Positions 1-6,259 of a DNA stretch of 9,549 bases are shown piece by piece. Position 1 is the stretch's first letter; each line of letters starts with the position of its first letter. The translations under genes were made by a program, and so were the position numbers. The notes beneath the pieces were generated by a model that was not told the origin of the DNA, searched no databases, and saw nothing but the letters and a program-made list of their open reading frames with translations. The stretch lies in contig CALYAH010000087.1 of assembly GCA_944393455.1 (NCBI GenBank), forward strand, positions 1 through 9,549, in the 5' to 3' direction. This stretch comes from an uncultured Clostridia bacterium (GTDB lineage: Bacteria > Bacillota > Clostridia > TANB77 > CAG-508).

Positions 1-993
1 CCTGTTGCCAAAATGTCAGGAAGAGGATTAGGATTTACCGGAGGAACAGTTGATAAATTAGAATCAATACCAGGATACAACACTTCTATTTCTATGAAGA
101 AGTTTGTACAAAATGTGGAAAAAATAGGTATTAGTATGATTTCTCAGACATTAAATTTAGCTCCAGCAGATAAAAAGATATATGCATTAAGAGATGCAAT
201 ATCTTGTGTGGAAAGTATACCACTTATTGCTTCTAGTATAATGAGTAAAAAAATAGCAAGTGGTGCACAGAAAATAGTGATTGATGTAACTGTTGGAAGC
301 GGAGCTTTTATGAAAAACATAGAAGAGGCTGAAAAGTTAGCAAAAACAATGATAGAAATAGGAGAATTAGCTAATCGCGAAACAATATGTATAATTACAA
401 ATATGGAAGAGCCATTAGGATATGCAGTAGGAAATTCTTTAGAGGTAATGGAAAGTATCAAGTTCTTAAAAGGAGAAATGCCAGAGGATTTAAAGGAGAT
501 AGTTTTAGAACTAGGAAGCTATATGTTAAAATTAGCTAGTATTGAAGAAAATTTAGAAAAAGCAAAAGAATTGCTACTGAATAATATAAATAATGGAAAA
601 GCTTATGAAAAATTTTTAGAACTTATTAAAAACCAAGGAGGAGACACTTCTTATGTAGAAGATATAGAGAACTTTGAAAAGGCAAAATATGTAGAACCAA
701 TTTATGCTACAAAAAAAGGTTATATTTGCGGAATTGATGCTGAACAAATCGGAAGATTGGCTTGTAAATTAGGTGCAGGAAGAATAGTAAAAGAAGATAA
801 TATAGAACATGAAGTAGGAATTGTTTTTAATAAAAAAGTTGGAGATTTTGTTCAAAAGGAAGAAGTGTTAGCTTATATCTATGCTAATGATTTAAAGAAA
901 TTAGAAGATGGGAAAGAAGAATTAAAAGAGATTATAAAGATAAGAAGAGAAAAGGCAGAAAAATTTCAAACAATAATAAAAGTGATAGATTAA
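1..993 (+). CDS. pdp: Pyrimidine-nucleoside phosphorylase, 3' part (5' end outside window)
   Basis: Cytosolic enzyme of nucleoside salvage: it splits uridine, thymidine or deoxyuridine with phosphate to give free base and (deoxy)ribose-1-phosphate. The frame is open from base 1, so the N-terminus, roughly 100 residues, lies outside; 330 residues are present. The first residues carry the family signature SGRGLGFTGGTVDKLESIPG. ALRD, followed by SIPLIASSIMSKK, holds the Arg, Ser and Lys that contact the pyrimidine in this family. GSGAFMK follows, then the C-terminal alpha/beta domain (EPIYATKKGYICGIDAEQIG, LGAGR). Family members usually read DVKTGSGAF or DVKVGSGAF; here it is DVTVGSGAF, so the usual Lys is Thr. 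The string ATCGGA at 748 is read ATC GGA, with no frame break. deoA/pdp naming cannot be settled without the N-terminus, but the family call is safe. Confidence 0.93.
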   Translation, partial: PVAKMSGRGLGFTGGTVDKLESIPGYNTSISMKKFVQNVEKIGISMISQTLNLAPADKKIYALRDAISCVESIPLIASSIMSKKIASGAQKIVIDVTVGSGAFMKNIEEAEKLAKTMIEIGELANRETICIITNMEEPLGYAVGNSLEVMESIKFLKGEMPEDLKEIVLELGSYMLKLASIEENLEKAKELLLNNINNGKAYEKFLELIKNQGGDTSYVEDIENFEKAKYVEPIYATKKGYICGIDAEQIGRLACKLGAGRIVKEDNIEHEVGIVFNKKVGDFVQKEEVLAYIYANDLKKLEDGKEELKEIIKIRREKAEKFQTIIKVID

Positions 994-1000
994 ATGATAA

Positions 1001-1156
1001 TTTTCAACCTAAATATGTTTATATTATTTTTTACACCTTGTGTGTCGCAACTTTCGTAAAATAAAAAATAGAAAGTTGCTCCAATCGCACTCACATTCGT
1101 TCGTTTGGTCGCTTACGCGGTGCTTCAAAATAATATAAACATATTTAGGTTGAAAA
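1001..1156. repeat. 156-bp palindromic element with perfect 30-bp inverted arms
   Basis: The arm at 1001-1030 is the exact reverse complement of 1127-1156 (outer end TTTTCAACCTAAATATG). Inside, CACC (1034-1037) can pair with GGTG (1119-1122), and GCAACTTTC (1047-1055) pairs with GAAAGTTGC (1071-1079). The centre (1081-1126) is richer in G and C than its surroundings. There is no ORF. It begins 7 bases after the pdp stop, so it could end that transcript, but the length and the perfect arms look more like a MITE or other small non-autonomous element. I see no convincing target duplication: the left flank is GATAA and the right flank ACTAA. Confidence 0.8.
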
Positions 1157-1196
1157 ACTAACTAGGTAGAAAGTTATGGAAAATTAGCGAAAATAA

Positions 1197-1224
1197 TTGA
1201 AAAAATCTTATAATGTGCTATAAT
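1197..1224 (+). promoter_or_regulatory. Sigma-A-type promoter for the small membrane protein and cdaA
   Basis: TTGAAA (1197-1202) is followed after 16 bases by TATAAT (1219-1224). The -10 is preceded by TG plus one base (TGCTATAAT), which makes an extended -10. It is 34 bases upstream of the first start codon and is the best promoter match in the window. A second TATAAT at 1209-1214 has no suitably spaced -35. Confidence 0.72.
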
Positions 1225-1258
1225 ATTGAAAGGATAGAAATAGAAAGGATGAGAAAAA

Positions 1259-1393
1259 GTGAAAAAAAATATAAAAACAGAAAAAAAGCATAAATATGAT
1301 AAGGGACAAATATTTGTGAAAGTAATGGCAGGAGTTTTAGCACTATTAATGGTAGTTGGAACAGTTGCTTCACTTGTTTATGCATTGATATAG
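1259..1393 (+). CDS. Small single-helix membrane protein (DUF4044-like)
   Basis: 44 residues from a GTG start, preceded by AAAGGATGAG (about 7 bases spacing). The first 20 residues are strongly basic (KKNIKTEKKHKYDKG); residues about 21-43 form one hydrophobic helix (VMAGVLALLMVVGTVASLVY). The basic side would stay in the cytoplasm. From memory, this resembles the short DUF4044 proteins of Firmicutes, which have a basic start and one helix containing a KVMAGVLALLM-like stretch; I could not check this. It lies 18 bases upstream of cdaA behind the same promoter, so it is probably co-transcribed. The overlapping ATG at 1249 is in another frame and stops after 14 codons, so I chose GTG. The function is unknown. 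Confidence 0.68.
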   Translation: MKKNIKTEKKHKYDKGQIFVKVMAGVLALLMVVGTVASLVYALI

Positions 1394-1411
1394 TAAAGTT
1401 AGGAGAAATAG

Positions 1412-2338
1412 ATGATAATTAATTTAGGAATGAATTGGGAGAATTTTTATAAAGATAACATAGTAGCATACATTAAATCTTTGCAAACAAATCCATTTGA
1501 ATTAATTACACTTATTATTGATTTAACAATTGTAATATTTTTAGTATATTGTTTTTTTAAAATTGTTAAAGGGTCTAGAGCATGGCAACTAATTAAAGGT
1601 ATTGCACTTTTAATTATTGCAACATGGATAAGTGGATTATTTAATTTAAAAATATTAAATTGGATATTAACAGGGATTATGAATCTTGGAGTAATTGCTA
1701 TTATTGTTATTTTTCAACCGGAATTAAGAAGAGCGTTAGAGCAATTAGGAACTAATAAAATAACGCAATTTTTTGGTATTGATAAAGATTTATCAACCAA
1801 GACAAAGGAAGATATTTATAAGATTGTAATTGCAGCAACAGAGCTTTCTAAAAATAAAACAGGAGCATTAATTGTTATAGAAAGAGATATTAAAATTCAA
1901 GACATTATAGCAACCGGAATACCAATGAACGCAGAGGTTTCACCACAATTATTAGTAAATATTTTTGAACCTAAGACACCGTTGCACGATGGTGCAGTAG
2001 TGATATCAGGTAATAAGATTGCTGCAGCAGCATGTGTGTTGCCATTAGCAGATGATAAAGATATTGCTAAAGAACTAGGAACAAGGCATAGAGCTGCAAT
2101 TGGAATATCAAAAGAATCAGATAGCATTGTAGTAGTAGTTTCAGAAGAAACAGGAAAAATATCAGTTGCAAAAGACGGTACTTTGATTGCGGACTTGAGA
2201 GAAGATGTATTGAAAAAAATCTTAATCAGTAATGTTGTTACTAAAAGATTTGCGGTAGAGAAAAAGGAAAGAAAGCATAGATTAAAACAGATAAAAGAAA
2301 GAATAAGAAGAGAAAAAGTAAAAAAAGAAAATAACTAA
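1412..2338 (+). CDS. cdaA: Membrane diadenylate cyclase CdaA
   Basis: Makes the second messenger c-di-AMP from two ATP; in Firmicutes this controls potassium and osmolyte uptake and cell-wall balance. 308 residues. The N-terminus has three hydrophobic helices (about residues 30-50, 57-75 and 78-100), then FQPELRRALEQLG, the standard entry to the DisA_N catalytic domain. The catalytic signatures are DGA at 193-195 (in PLHDGAVVI) and RHR at 225-227 (in LGTRHRAAIGIS). AGGAGAAA sits 4 bases before the ATG at 1412; an ATG at 1430 is possible but has a poorer site. The C-terminus ends in a lysine/arginine-rich tail, making it longer than typical CdaA (about 270-280). The usual downstream partners cdaR and glmM are absent; a terminator and truA follow. 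The family call is very secure. Confidence 0.96.
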   Translation: MIINLGMNWENFYKDNIVAYIKSLQTNPFELITLIIDLTIVIFLVYCFFKIVKGSRAWQLIKGIALLIIATWISGLFNLKILNWILTGIMNLGVIAIIVIFQPELRRALEQLGTNKITQFFGIDKDLSTKTKEDIYKIVIAATELSKNKTGALIVIERDIKIQDIIATGIPMNAEVSPQLLVNIFEPKTPLHDGAVVISGNKIAAAACVLPLADDKDIAKELGTRHRAAIGISKESDSIVVVVSEETGKISVAKDGTLIADLREDVLKKILISNVVTKRFAVEKKERKHRLKQIKERIRREKVKKENN

Positions 2339-2346
2339 CTAAGAAT

Positions 2347-2370
2347 AAAGTCGCATATTGCGACTTTTCT
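2347..2370 (+). terminator. Rho-independent terminator after cdaA
   Basis: Stem AAAGTCGCA (2347-2355) and TGCGACTTT (2359-2367) with a 3-base loop, followed by TTTTCT. The 9-bp stem is perfect and lies 9 bases after the cdaA stop. It separates cdaA from truA. Confidence 0.85.
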
Positions 2371-2425
2371 CATATTAGAAATTTAAGAAAAAATATTTTG
2401 ATAAGATTAGATAGAAGGGAAAAAA

Positions 2426-3168
2426 ATGAGAAATATAAAATTAGTAATTGAATATGATGGAAAAGAATTCAATCGGATGGCAAAAACAACCAGACAAATT
2501 AAATATCCAAGGAAATATAGAAAGAGCTATTGAAACTATAACAGGAGAAAAAGTAGATTTGACAGCTTCAGGAAGAACCGACAGAGGGGTACATGCTATT
2601 CGGGCAAGTAGCAAATTTTAAAACAAATTCGAAATTACCAATTGAAAAGTTTCCAATTGCAATTAATAGTAATTTGAAAAAATCAATTAGAATTCAATCT
2701 GCAGAAGAAGTGGACGATAGATTTCATAGTAGGCTGACTTGTAAAAGGAAAACGTATAGATATATTATTAATAATTCAAGATATGGAACAGCTATTTTTA
2801 GAAATCAAGAAACACATATACCTATAAAACTAAATGTTGAGAAAATGAAAGAAGCTGTAAAATATTTTGAAGGTGAACATGATTTTAAAGCGTTTAAAGC
2901 AAGTGGAACTAGTAGTAAAAGTAGTGTAAGAACAATATACAAGGCGGAAATAAAACAAATGCCAAATGAAAGGATTTGGATAGAACTAACGGGAAATGGT
3001 TTTCTATATAATATGGTGAGAATTATAGCAGGAACTTTAGTAGATGTAGGAATGGGAAAACTAGAACCAAAAGAAATTCTAAATATTATAGAAAGCAAAA
3101 AACGAGAAAATGCTGGTAAAACTTTACCACCGCAAGGATTATATTTAGTAAATGTAGAGTATGATTAA
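2426..3168 (+). CDS. truA: tRNA pseudouridine(38-40) synthase TruA, read through two +1 shifts at CGG
   Basis: TruA converts uridines 38-40 in the anticodon arm of many tRNAs to pseudouridine. The ATG at 2426 follows AGAAGGGA. Codons run MRNIKLVIEYDGKEFN (residues 1-16) up to an in-frame CGG at 2474. Skipping the C gives GWQKQ and the active-site stretch SGRTDRGVHAI (catalytic Asp52) up to a second in-frame CGG at 2601. Skipping that C gives GQVANF and the remainder, including KRKTYRY and NGFLYNMVRIIAGTLVDVG. The joined protein has 246 residues, normal for TruA. Without shifting, translation would stop at 2531-2533 after site 1, or at 2619-2621 after site 2. The two shifts do not cancel each other, and all three parts match the family well. 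An ATG at 2593 could only make a piece without the catalytic Asp. I call it a working gene with recoding; a pseudogene or sequence error is the alternative. Confidence 0.88.
2474..2476 (+). other. Candidate +1 frameshift site 1 in truA (AAT CGG A)
   Basis: Zero-frame codons are TTC AAT CGG. TruA identity continues only if C2474 is skipped and reading resumes at GGA 2475 (N-G-W-Q-K, the conserved GWQ region). The single-base break is certain; the mechanism is inferred. Confidence 0.8.
2601..2603 (+). other. Candidate +1 frameshift site 2 in truA (ATT CGG G)
   Basis: In the frame set by the first shift, codons are GCT ATT CGG. Skipping C2601 gives GGG CAA GTA (A-I-G-Q-V-A-N-F), the conserved sequence right after the catalytic GRTDRGVHA loop. 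Without a shift, TAA follows at 2619. Confidence 0.8.
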
Positions 3169-3233
3169 TAAAATGTTAACCAAATAGGAGTTAAAAGCAT
3201 AAAATATAGTAAAAAATAAAGGAGAGAGAAGAT

Positions 3234-3851
3234 ATGAATATTTTACTTATATTTTTTGCTTTACCAATAGCAACTATCATTATTTCTATTGCCTTGCAAA
3301 AAATCTTGAAATGTCCAGCATTAGTAGCAGCTATTATATTTGCAATATTTTTAATTGTTACATTTATTGTTGATAATTTGAACTTTTTAATTGCTACTAT
3401 TATTTATACAATTATAAGTTTTGTCACAGCATTAATAGTATGTATCATTTGTAGATTAATAAGACGTTTAAGAGACAGTGACATAGAAGAAAGAAATAGA
3501 AGAAGATGCGATTCATGTGAGTGTGATGAATGTAGAAGACATTGTTGTAGATGTAGAAGAGAAGACGACCGATCTAATGAATTACTTACTATAAATAGTA
3601 GATGTGGTGATTTAGAAAATGGAAATTTACTTACTATATCTAGTAATGATCGTAATGGGTGTAATAACGACTTGTTAACAATAAGTTCTAATAACAATAA
3701 TAATTCGGAATGTTGCTGTAGATGTAACAATAATAATTGTAATTGTAATAACACAAATAGAAATGGGGTAACAGCTAGAATTAATGTAATTCCTAACTCA
3801 AATACAAATGGAAGAACAGGTTGTATTTGTGGAAGTTTTAGAAGAAGATAA
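3234..3851 (+). CDS. Membrane protein with DUF2651-like N-terminus and Cys/Asn-rich tail
   Basis: 205 residues, start ATG with AGGAGAG upstream. Residues 1-75 form three hydrophobic helices (LLIFFALPIATIIISIAL; ALVAAIIFAIFLIVTFIV; FLIATIIYTIISFVTALIVC), resembling the short DUF2651/YbeF-like membrane proteins of Firmicutes (recalled, not searched). Residues about 76-205 are hydrophilic: an Arg/Cys cluster (RRRCDSCECDECRRHCCRC) is followed by three imperfect repeats with cores LLTINS, LLTISS and LLTISS, then a stretch of Asn and Cys (SECCCRCNNNNCNCNN) and a basic end. Paired cysteines suggest metal binding or disulfides, and the metal exporter is the next gene, but no known Cys motif is recognised. 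AATTCGGAA at 3702-3710 is read AAT TCG GAA here without a frame break. The function is unknown. Confidence 0.75.
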   Translation: MNILLIFFALPIATIIISIALQKILKCPALVAAIIFAIFLIVTFIVDNLNFLIATIIYTIISFVTALIVCIICRLIRRLRDSDIEERNRRRCDSCECDECRRHCCRCRREDDRSNELLTINSRCGDLENGNLLTISSNDRNGCNNDLLTISSNNNNNSECCCRCNNNNCNCNNTNRNGVTARINVIPNSNTNGRTGCICGSFRRR

Positions 3852-3869
3852 TTGAAAAATAAAACACAT

Positions 3870-3906
3870 AAAGAGCCATTGAACAGCAACATGGCTCTTT
3901 ACTTTT
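3870..3906 (+). terminator. Rho-independent terminator after the Cys-rich protein gene
   Basis: A perfect 10-bp stem, AAAGAGCCAT (3870-3879) and ATGGCTCTTT (3891-3900), with an 11-base loop, followed by ACTTTT. It starts 18 bases after the stop codon. Confidence 0.8.
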
Positions 3907-3954
3907 GATAAGAAGTGTGTTATTATATTAAAACGAAAGAAAAGGAGAATAAAA

Positions 3955-4810
3955 ATGTTAGAAATTTTAGAAGAAGCATTAATAGATAGTATAAAATTAG
4001 TACCATTCTTATTTATAACTTATCTAATTATGGAATATATAGAACATAAAACAAGTAAAAAGTCAAAAGAAGCAATTAAAAAATCTGGAAAATTTGGACC
4101 GGCAATTCGGAAGCATTTTAGGCATATTTCCACAATGTGGATTTTCTGTTTCTGCGACCAATCTTTATGCAGCTAGAGTTATTACATTAGGAACGTTAAT
4201 AGCAGTATATCTATCAACCTCAGATGAGATGTTGCCAATATTTATTTCAGAGGCAGTACCAATAGCTACAATTTTGAAAATATTAGGAACGAAACTAATA
4301 ATTGGTATGATAGCAGGATTTGCAATTGACTTTGTAATTAGAATAAAAAATAAAGATAAACAAGAAGAAGAAAAAATAGTAGATATATGTGAAAAAGAAC
4401 ATTGCCATTGTGAACATGGAATTATACAATCAGCATTAAGACATACTGTACATATATTCATTTTTGTATTACTTGTTACATTATTTGTTAATATAATAAT
4501 TTACTTTATAGGAGAAGAAACAATTGCAGGATTTGTACAAAATACTCCAGTGTTAGGTCCAGTAATTGCAGGAATAATAGGATTAATTCCAAATTGTGCA
4601 TCATCTGTTATATTAACACAATTATATTTAGAAGGCGTAATTCCAGCAGCAACCATGATATCAGGTTTGTTAGTAGGAGCAGGAGTAGGACTAGCAGTAT
4701 TGTTTAAGATGAATAAAGGAATCAAAGAAAATTTGAAAATTACAGGTTTACTATATATAATTGGTGTTGTATCAGGAATTATAATAGAAATGATAGGGAT
4801 TAATTTTTAA
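3955..4810 (+). CDS. Putative manganese/arsenic-type 10-TM metal exporter, read through one +1 shift at CGG
   Basis: Inner-membrane protein of the ArsP_2 family (annotated as putative heavy-metal exporter, arsenic efflux protein or putative manganese transporter). ATG at 3955 follows AAAGGAG. The first 51 residues include one hydrophobic segment (KLVPFLFITYLIMEYI) and end at GPAI before an in-frame CGG at 4108. Skipping C4108 gives GSILGIFPQCGFSVSATNLY, the hallmark of this family, followed by ARVITLGTLIAVYLSTSDEM. The joined protein has 284 residues. A soluble loop rich in Cys and His (ICEKEHCHCEHG) separates two halves with related motifs: FPQCGFS in the first and IPNCASSVI in the second, a sign of an inverted-repeat fold. 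Without the shift, translation stops at 4174-4176. The substrate cannot be told from sequence. The IS lies 25 bases downstream. Confidence 0.85.
4108..4110 (+). other. Candidate +1 frameshift site in the metal exporter (ATT CGG A)
   Basis: Zero-frame codons are GCA ATT CGG AAG. Skipping C4108 gives GGA AGC ATT TTA GGC, rejoining the conserved exporter sequence. The local 9-mer AATTCGGAA also occurs at 3702-3710, where CGG is out of frame and no break occurs. Confidence 0.8.
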
Positions 4811-4818
4811 GAATAAAT

Positions 4819-4830
4819 AAAATCCAGTAT
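4819..4830. terminator. Left arm of a terminator hairpin split by the IS
   Basis: AAAATCCAGTAT here is the exact reverse complement of ATACTGGATTTT at 6204-6215. With the IS removed, the two would form a 12-bp hairpin with loop CACTAG between the exporter and the oppositely oriented VirD4-like gene, i.e. a terminator working in both directions. The arms are now about 1.4 kb apart. Confidence 0.75.
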
Positions 4831-4838
4831 CACTAGAT
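4829..4838. repeat. Direct repeat flanking the IS, left copy (ATCACTAGAT)
   Basis: Identical to 6196-6205. If the IS ends are GATTGAAGT and ACTTCAATC, the true target duplication is ACTA (4832-4835 and 6199-6202), within the 3-5 bp usual for IS3 elements. If the ends are TGAAGT and ACTTCA, the duplication is 10 bp. Both give the same empty site. Confidence 0.78.
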
Positions 4839-4869
4839 TGAAGTGATAAGATGAAAGTAGACACAAAAA
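4836..4869 (+). repeat. IS left terminal inverted repeat
   Basis: GATTGAAGT, ten variable bases, then AAGTAGACACAAAAA. The right end (reverse complement of 6165-6198) has the same two blocks at the same spacing. Confidence 0.85.
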
Positions 4870-4887
4870 GTCTGCTTTCATTTTTTT
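4853..4887 (+). terminator. Terminator inside the IS left end
   Basis: GAAAGTAGAC (4853-4862) pairs with GTCTGCTTTC (4870-4879) with one T-G pair, loop ACAAAAA, followed by A and seven T. The stem overlaps the inverted repeat, so the IS carries its own shield against transcripts entering from the exporter. It may also replace the terminator that the insertion split. Confidence 0.8.
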
Positions 4888-4919
4888 GTGTTAAAATAAT
4901 AATATAAGGAGGATAAATT

Positions 4920-5270
4920 ATGCCTAGAATTAGAAAAGAACCAAATAGATATTGGTCAAAAGAAGAAAAATTAAGGATAATAAATCGTGTCTTAGTTAAC
5001 GGATTATCAACATATCAGGTTGCAAAAGATGAAGATATTTCTAGTGGAATGTTGAGAAATTGGATAAAAAAGTATCTACAATATGGTGAAGAAACATTAG
5101 AAAATAAAAGAAAACCAGGTAATCCACTTGTAAAATATTCTAGAAGAAAAGAATTATCAGATTTAGAAAAATTAGAATATGAAAATATGAAATTAAGAAT
5201 TGAAAATGAACGATTAAAAAAAGGTTACATGATGAAAGGAGATGGTTCATATGTAATGTACAAAAAATAA
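4920..5270 (+). CDS. IS3-family transposase OrfA (DNA-binding subunit)
   Basis: 116 residues from an ATG with AAGGAGG 8 bases upstream. Residues about 12-60 form a helix-turn-helix (WSKEEKLRIINRVL, STYQVAKDEDISSGMLRNWI) that binds the terminal repeats. Residues about 80-101 form a charged leucine-zipper-like coiled coil (LEKLEYENMKLRIENERLKK) used for multimerisation in this family. OrfA alone normally acts as a regulator or inhibitor; fusion with OrfB by -1 recoding makes the active transposase. The type matches IS150-group elements. The frame is intact and has no in-frame CGG. Confidence 0.92.
   Translation: MPRIRKEPNRYWSKEEKLRIINRVLVNGLSTYQVAKDEDISSGMLRNWIKKYLQYGEETLENKRKPGNPLVKYSRRKELSDLEKLEYENMKLRIENERLKKGYMMKGDGSYVMYKK
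5216..5268 (+). promoter_or_regulatory. Candidate -1 recoding region joining orfA and orfB
   Basis: The orfB frame is open from 5210 and lies -1 relative to orfA. Two A-runs in the overlap are positioned to slip: A7 at 5216-5222 (A AAA AAA G in the orfA frame) and A6 at 5262-5267, directly before the orfA stop (TAC AAA AAA TAA). A shift at the second gives the more family-like join (VMYKKIKEFEF). Ribosomal slippage or transcript slippage are both possible. Confidence 0.6.
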
Positions 5271-5326
5271 AGGAATTTGAATTTGAAATAATATTAACAT
5301 TAAGTAAAGATTTTAATGTCAAATCA

Positions 5327-6157
5327 TTGTGTGAATATATGGATGTTTCTAGAAGTGGTTATTACAAATGGCTAAAAAATAGAGATGTATTAAATAGATA
5401 CGAAATCGATAGATTAGAGCTAGAAAAACTAATTAAGGAAATACATAATAAGAAACCAAGCTATGGATATAGACGAATAAATAGAATAATTTTAAAAACA
5501 ACGGGATGGATGGTATCAGATAATTTAGTTCATAAAGTCTGTAAATGTCTTAAAATAAAATCTAAAGCTCGACACTACAAATATAAATTACCAGGACAAG
5601 AATCAATAAAATATCCAAATTTAATAAAAGGAAATTGGAAAACAAATCGACCATTTGAAAAAATAGTATCAGATACAACAACATTTTGGTTTAAGAAAAG
5701 AGCCTATGATTGGACATTTTATTTAGATGTGTTTAATAACGAAATAGTAAGTTCTGATGTTAGAGAATCTAGACATGGATGCAACACTTTAAATCATAAA
5801 ATCGTACAAAACAAAATGCTAGAATGCAAAATAAAAAGAGGATACAAAGACCTTGAAACAATTCTTCACACAGACCACGGTTCTGTATACTCTTCTTTAT
5901 CATTCAATAAAACATTTGATAATACTTCAATAACCAGATCTATGTCAAGAGCTGGAACTCCGACTGATAACCCTGTTATAGAGTCTAAAAATGGTTGGTT
6001 GAAGAAAGAAATATATATTGATTTTGATATAAATAATTATAACACAGTTCAAGAATTTATTGAAGATGTAGTAAAGGATAATAATGAATATAGACCAAGT
6101 TATGCATTAAATTATAAAACCCCTGTCGAGTATAGAACTCAACTAGGGTTTTCATAA
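5327..6157 (+). CDS. IS3-family transposase OrfB (DDE catalytic subunit)
   Basis: Catalytic part of the IS transposase, an RNase H-fold strand-transfer enzyme. 276 residues if counted from TTG 5327, but the frame is open back to 5210 and the conserved start (LSKDFNVKSLCEYMDVSRSG) begins upstream of that TTG, so the protein is most likely made as an OrfAB fusion. HTH_21-like residues follow (KPSYGYRRINRII). The catalytic triad is Asp116 (VSDTT), Asp183 (HTDHGS) and Glu219 (NPVIESKNGWLKKE), numbered from 5327, with 35 residues between the second Asp and the Glu (DDX35E). The IS3 hallmark SMSRAGTPTDNPVIES is present. The stop lies 7 bases before the right terminal repeat. No disruption is visible. 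Confidence 0.93.
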   Translation: MCEYMDVSRSGYYKWLKNRDVLNRYEIDRLELEKLIKEIHNKKPSYGYRRINRIILKTTGWMVSDNLVHKVCKCLKIKSKARHYKYKLPGQESIKYPNLIKGNWKTNRPFEKIVSDTTTFWFKKRAYDWTFYLDVFNNEIVSSDVRESRHGCNTLNHKIVQNKMLECKIKRGYKDLETILHTDHGSVYSSLSFNKTFDNTSITRSMSRAGTPTDNPVIESKNGWLKKEIYIDFDINNYNTVQEFIEDVVKDNNEYRPSYALNYKTPVEYRTQLGFS

Positions 6158-6164
6158 TTACGCT

Positions 6165-6198
6165 TTTTTGTGTCTACTTTTTGTTGACAACTTCAATC
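6165..6198 (-). repeat. IS right terminal inverted repeat
   Basis: Read on the minus strand it is GATTGAAGT, ten variable bases, AAGTAGACACAAAAA, matching the left end block for block. Confidence 0.85.
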
Positions 6199-6205
6199 AC
6201 TAGAT
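6196..6205. repeat. Direct repeat flanking the IS, right copy (ATCACTAGAT)
   Basis: Identical to 4829-4838; see the left copy for the two readings of the target duplication. Confidence 0.78.
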
Positions 6206-6215
6206 ACTGGATTTT
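6204..6215. terminator. Right arm of the split terminator hairpin
   Basis: ATACTGGATTTT is the exact complement of the left arm at 4819-4830. It now lies alone downstream of the VirD4-like gene, which therefore may have lost its terminator. The AT-rich stretch 6216-6259 holds only weak self-pairing. Confidence 0.72.
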
Positions 6216-6259
6216 ATTCTAGTTTATATATAATATTTTATAGTTTAATAAATATAAAA

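Larger units (their letters stand above)
4836..6198 (+). mobile_element. Complete IS3-family (IS150-like) insertion sequence, about 1.36 kb
   Basis: Contains orfA and orfB with an intact DDE core, terminal inverted repeats and a flanking direct repeat. It lies in the loop of the terminator between the exporter and the VirD4-like gene. Both frames are open, the ends match and the target repeat is undamaged, so the insertion looks recent and potentially active. Confidence 0.88.

Noticed and set aside
2426..3168. truA, exporter and bofA as decayed pseudogenes
   Set aside because: Each has only single-base breaks of one kind (extra C making CGG), with no stops, deletions or other damage and with all key residues kept. 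Random decay would not give four identical lesions, one of them in a gene next to intact neighbours.
2593..3168. A separate short TruA starting at ATG 2593
   Set aside because: It would lack the N-terminal fold and catalytic Asp52 and has no ribosome binding site suited to that ATG; the upstream frames carry the missing family sequence.
3901..3954. Manganese (yybP-ykoY) riboswitch upstream of the metal exporter
   Set aside because: Only about 54 bases separate the terminator from the start codon, too few for the riboswitch fold, and none of its conserved loops is visible.
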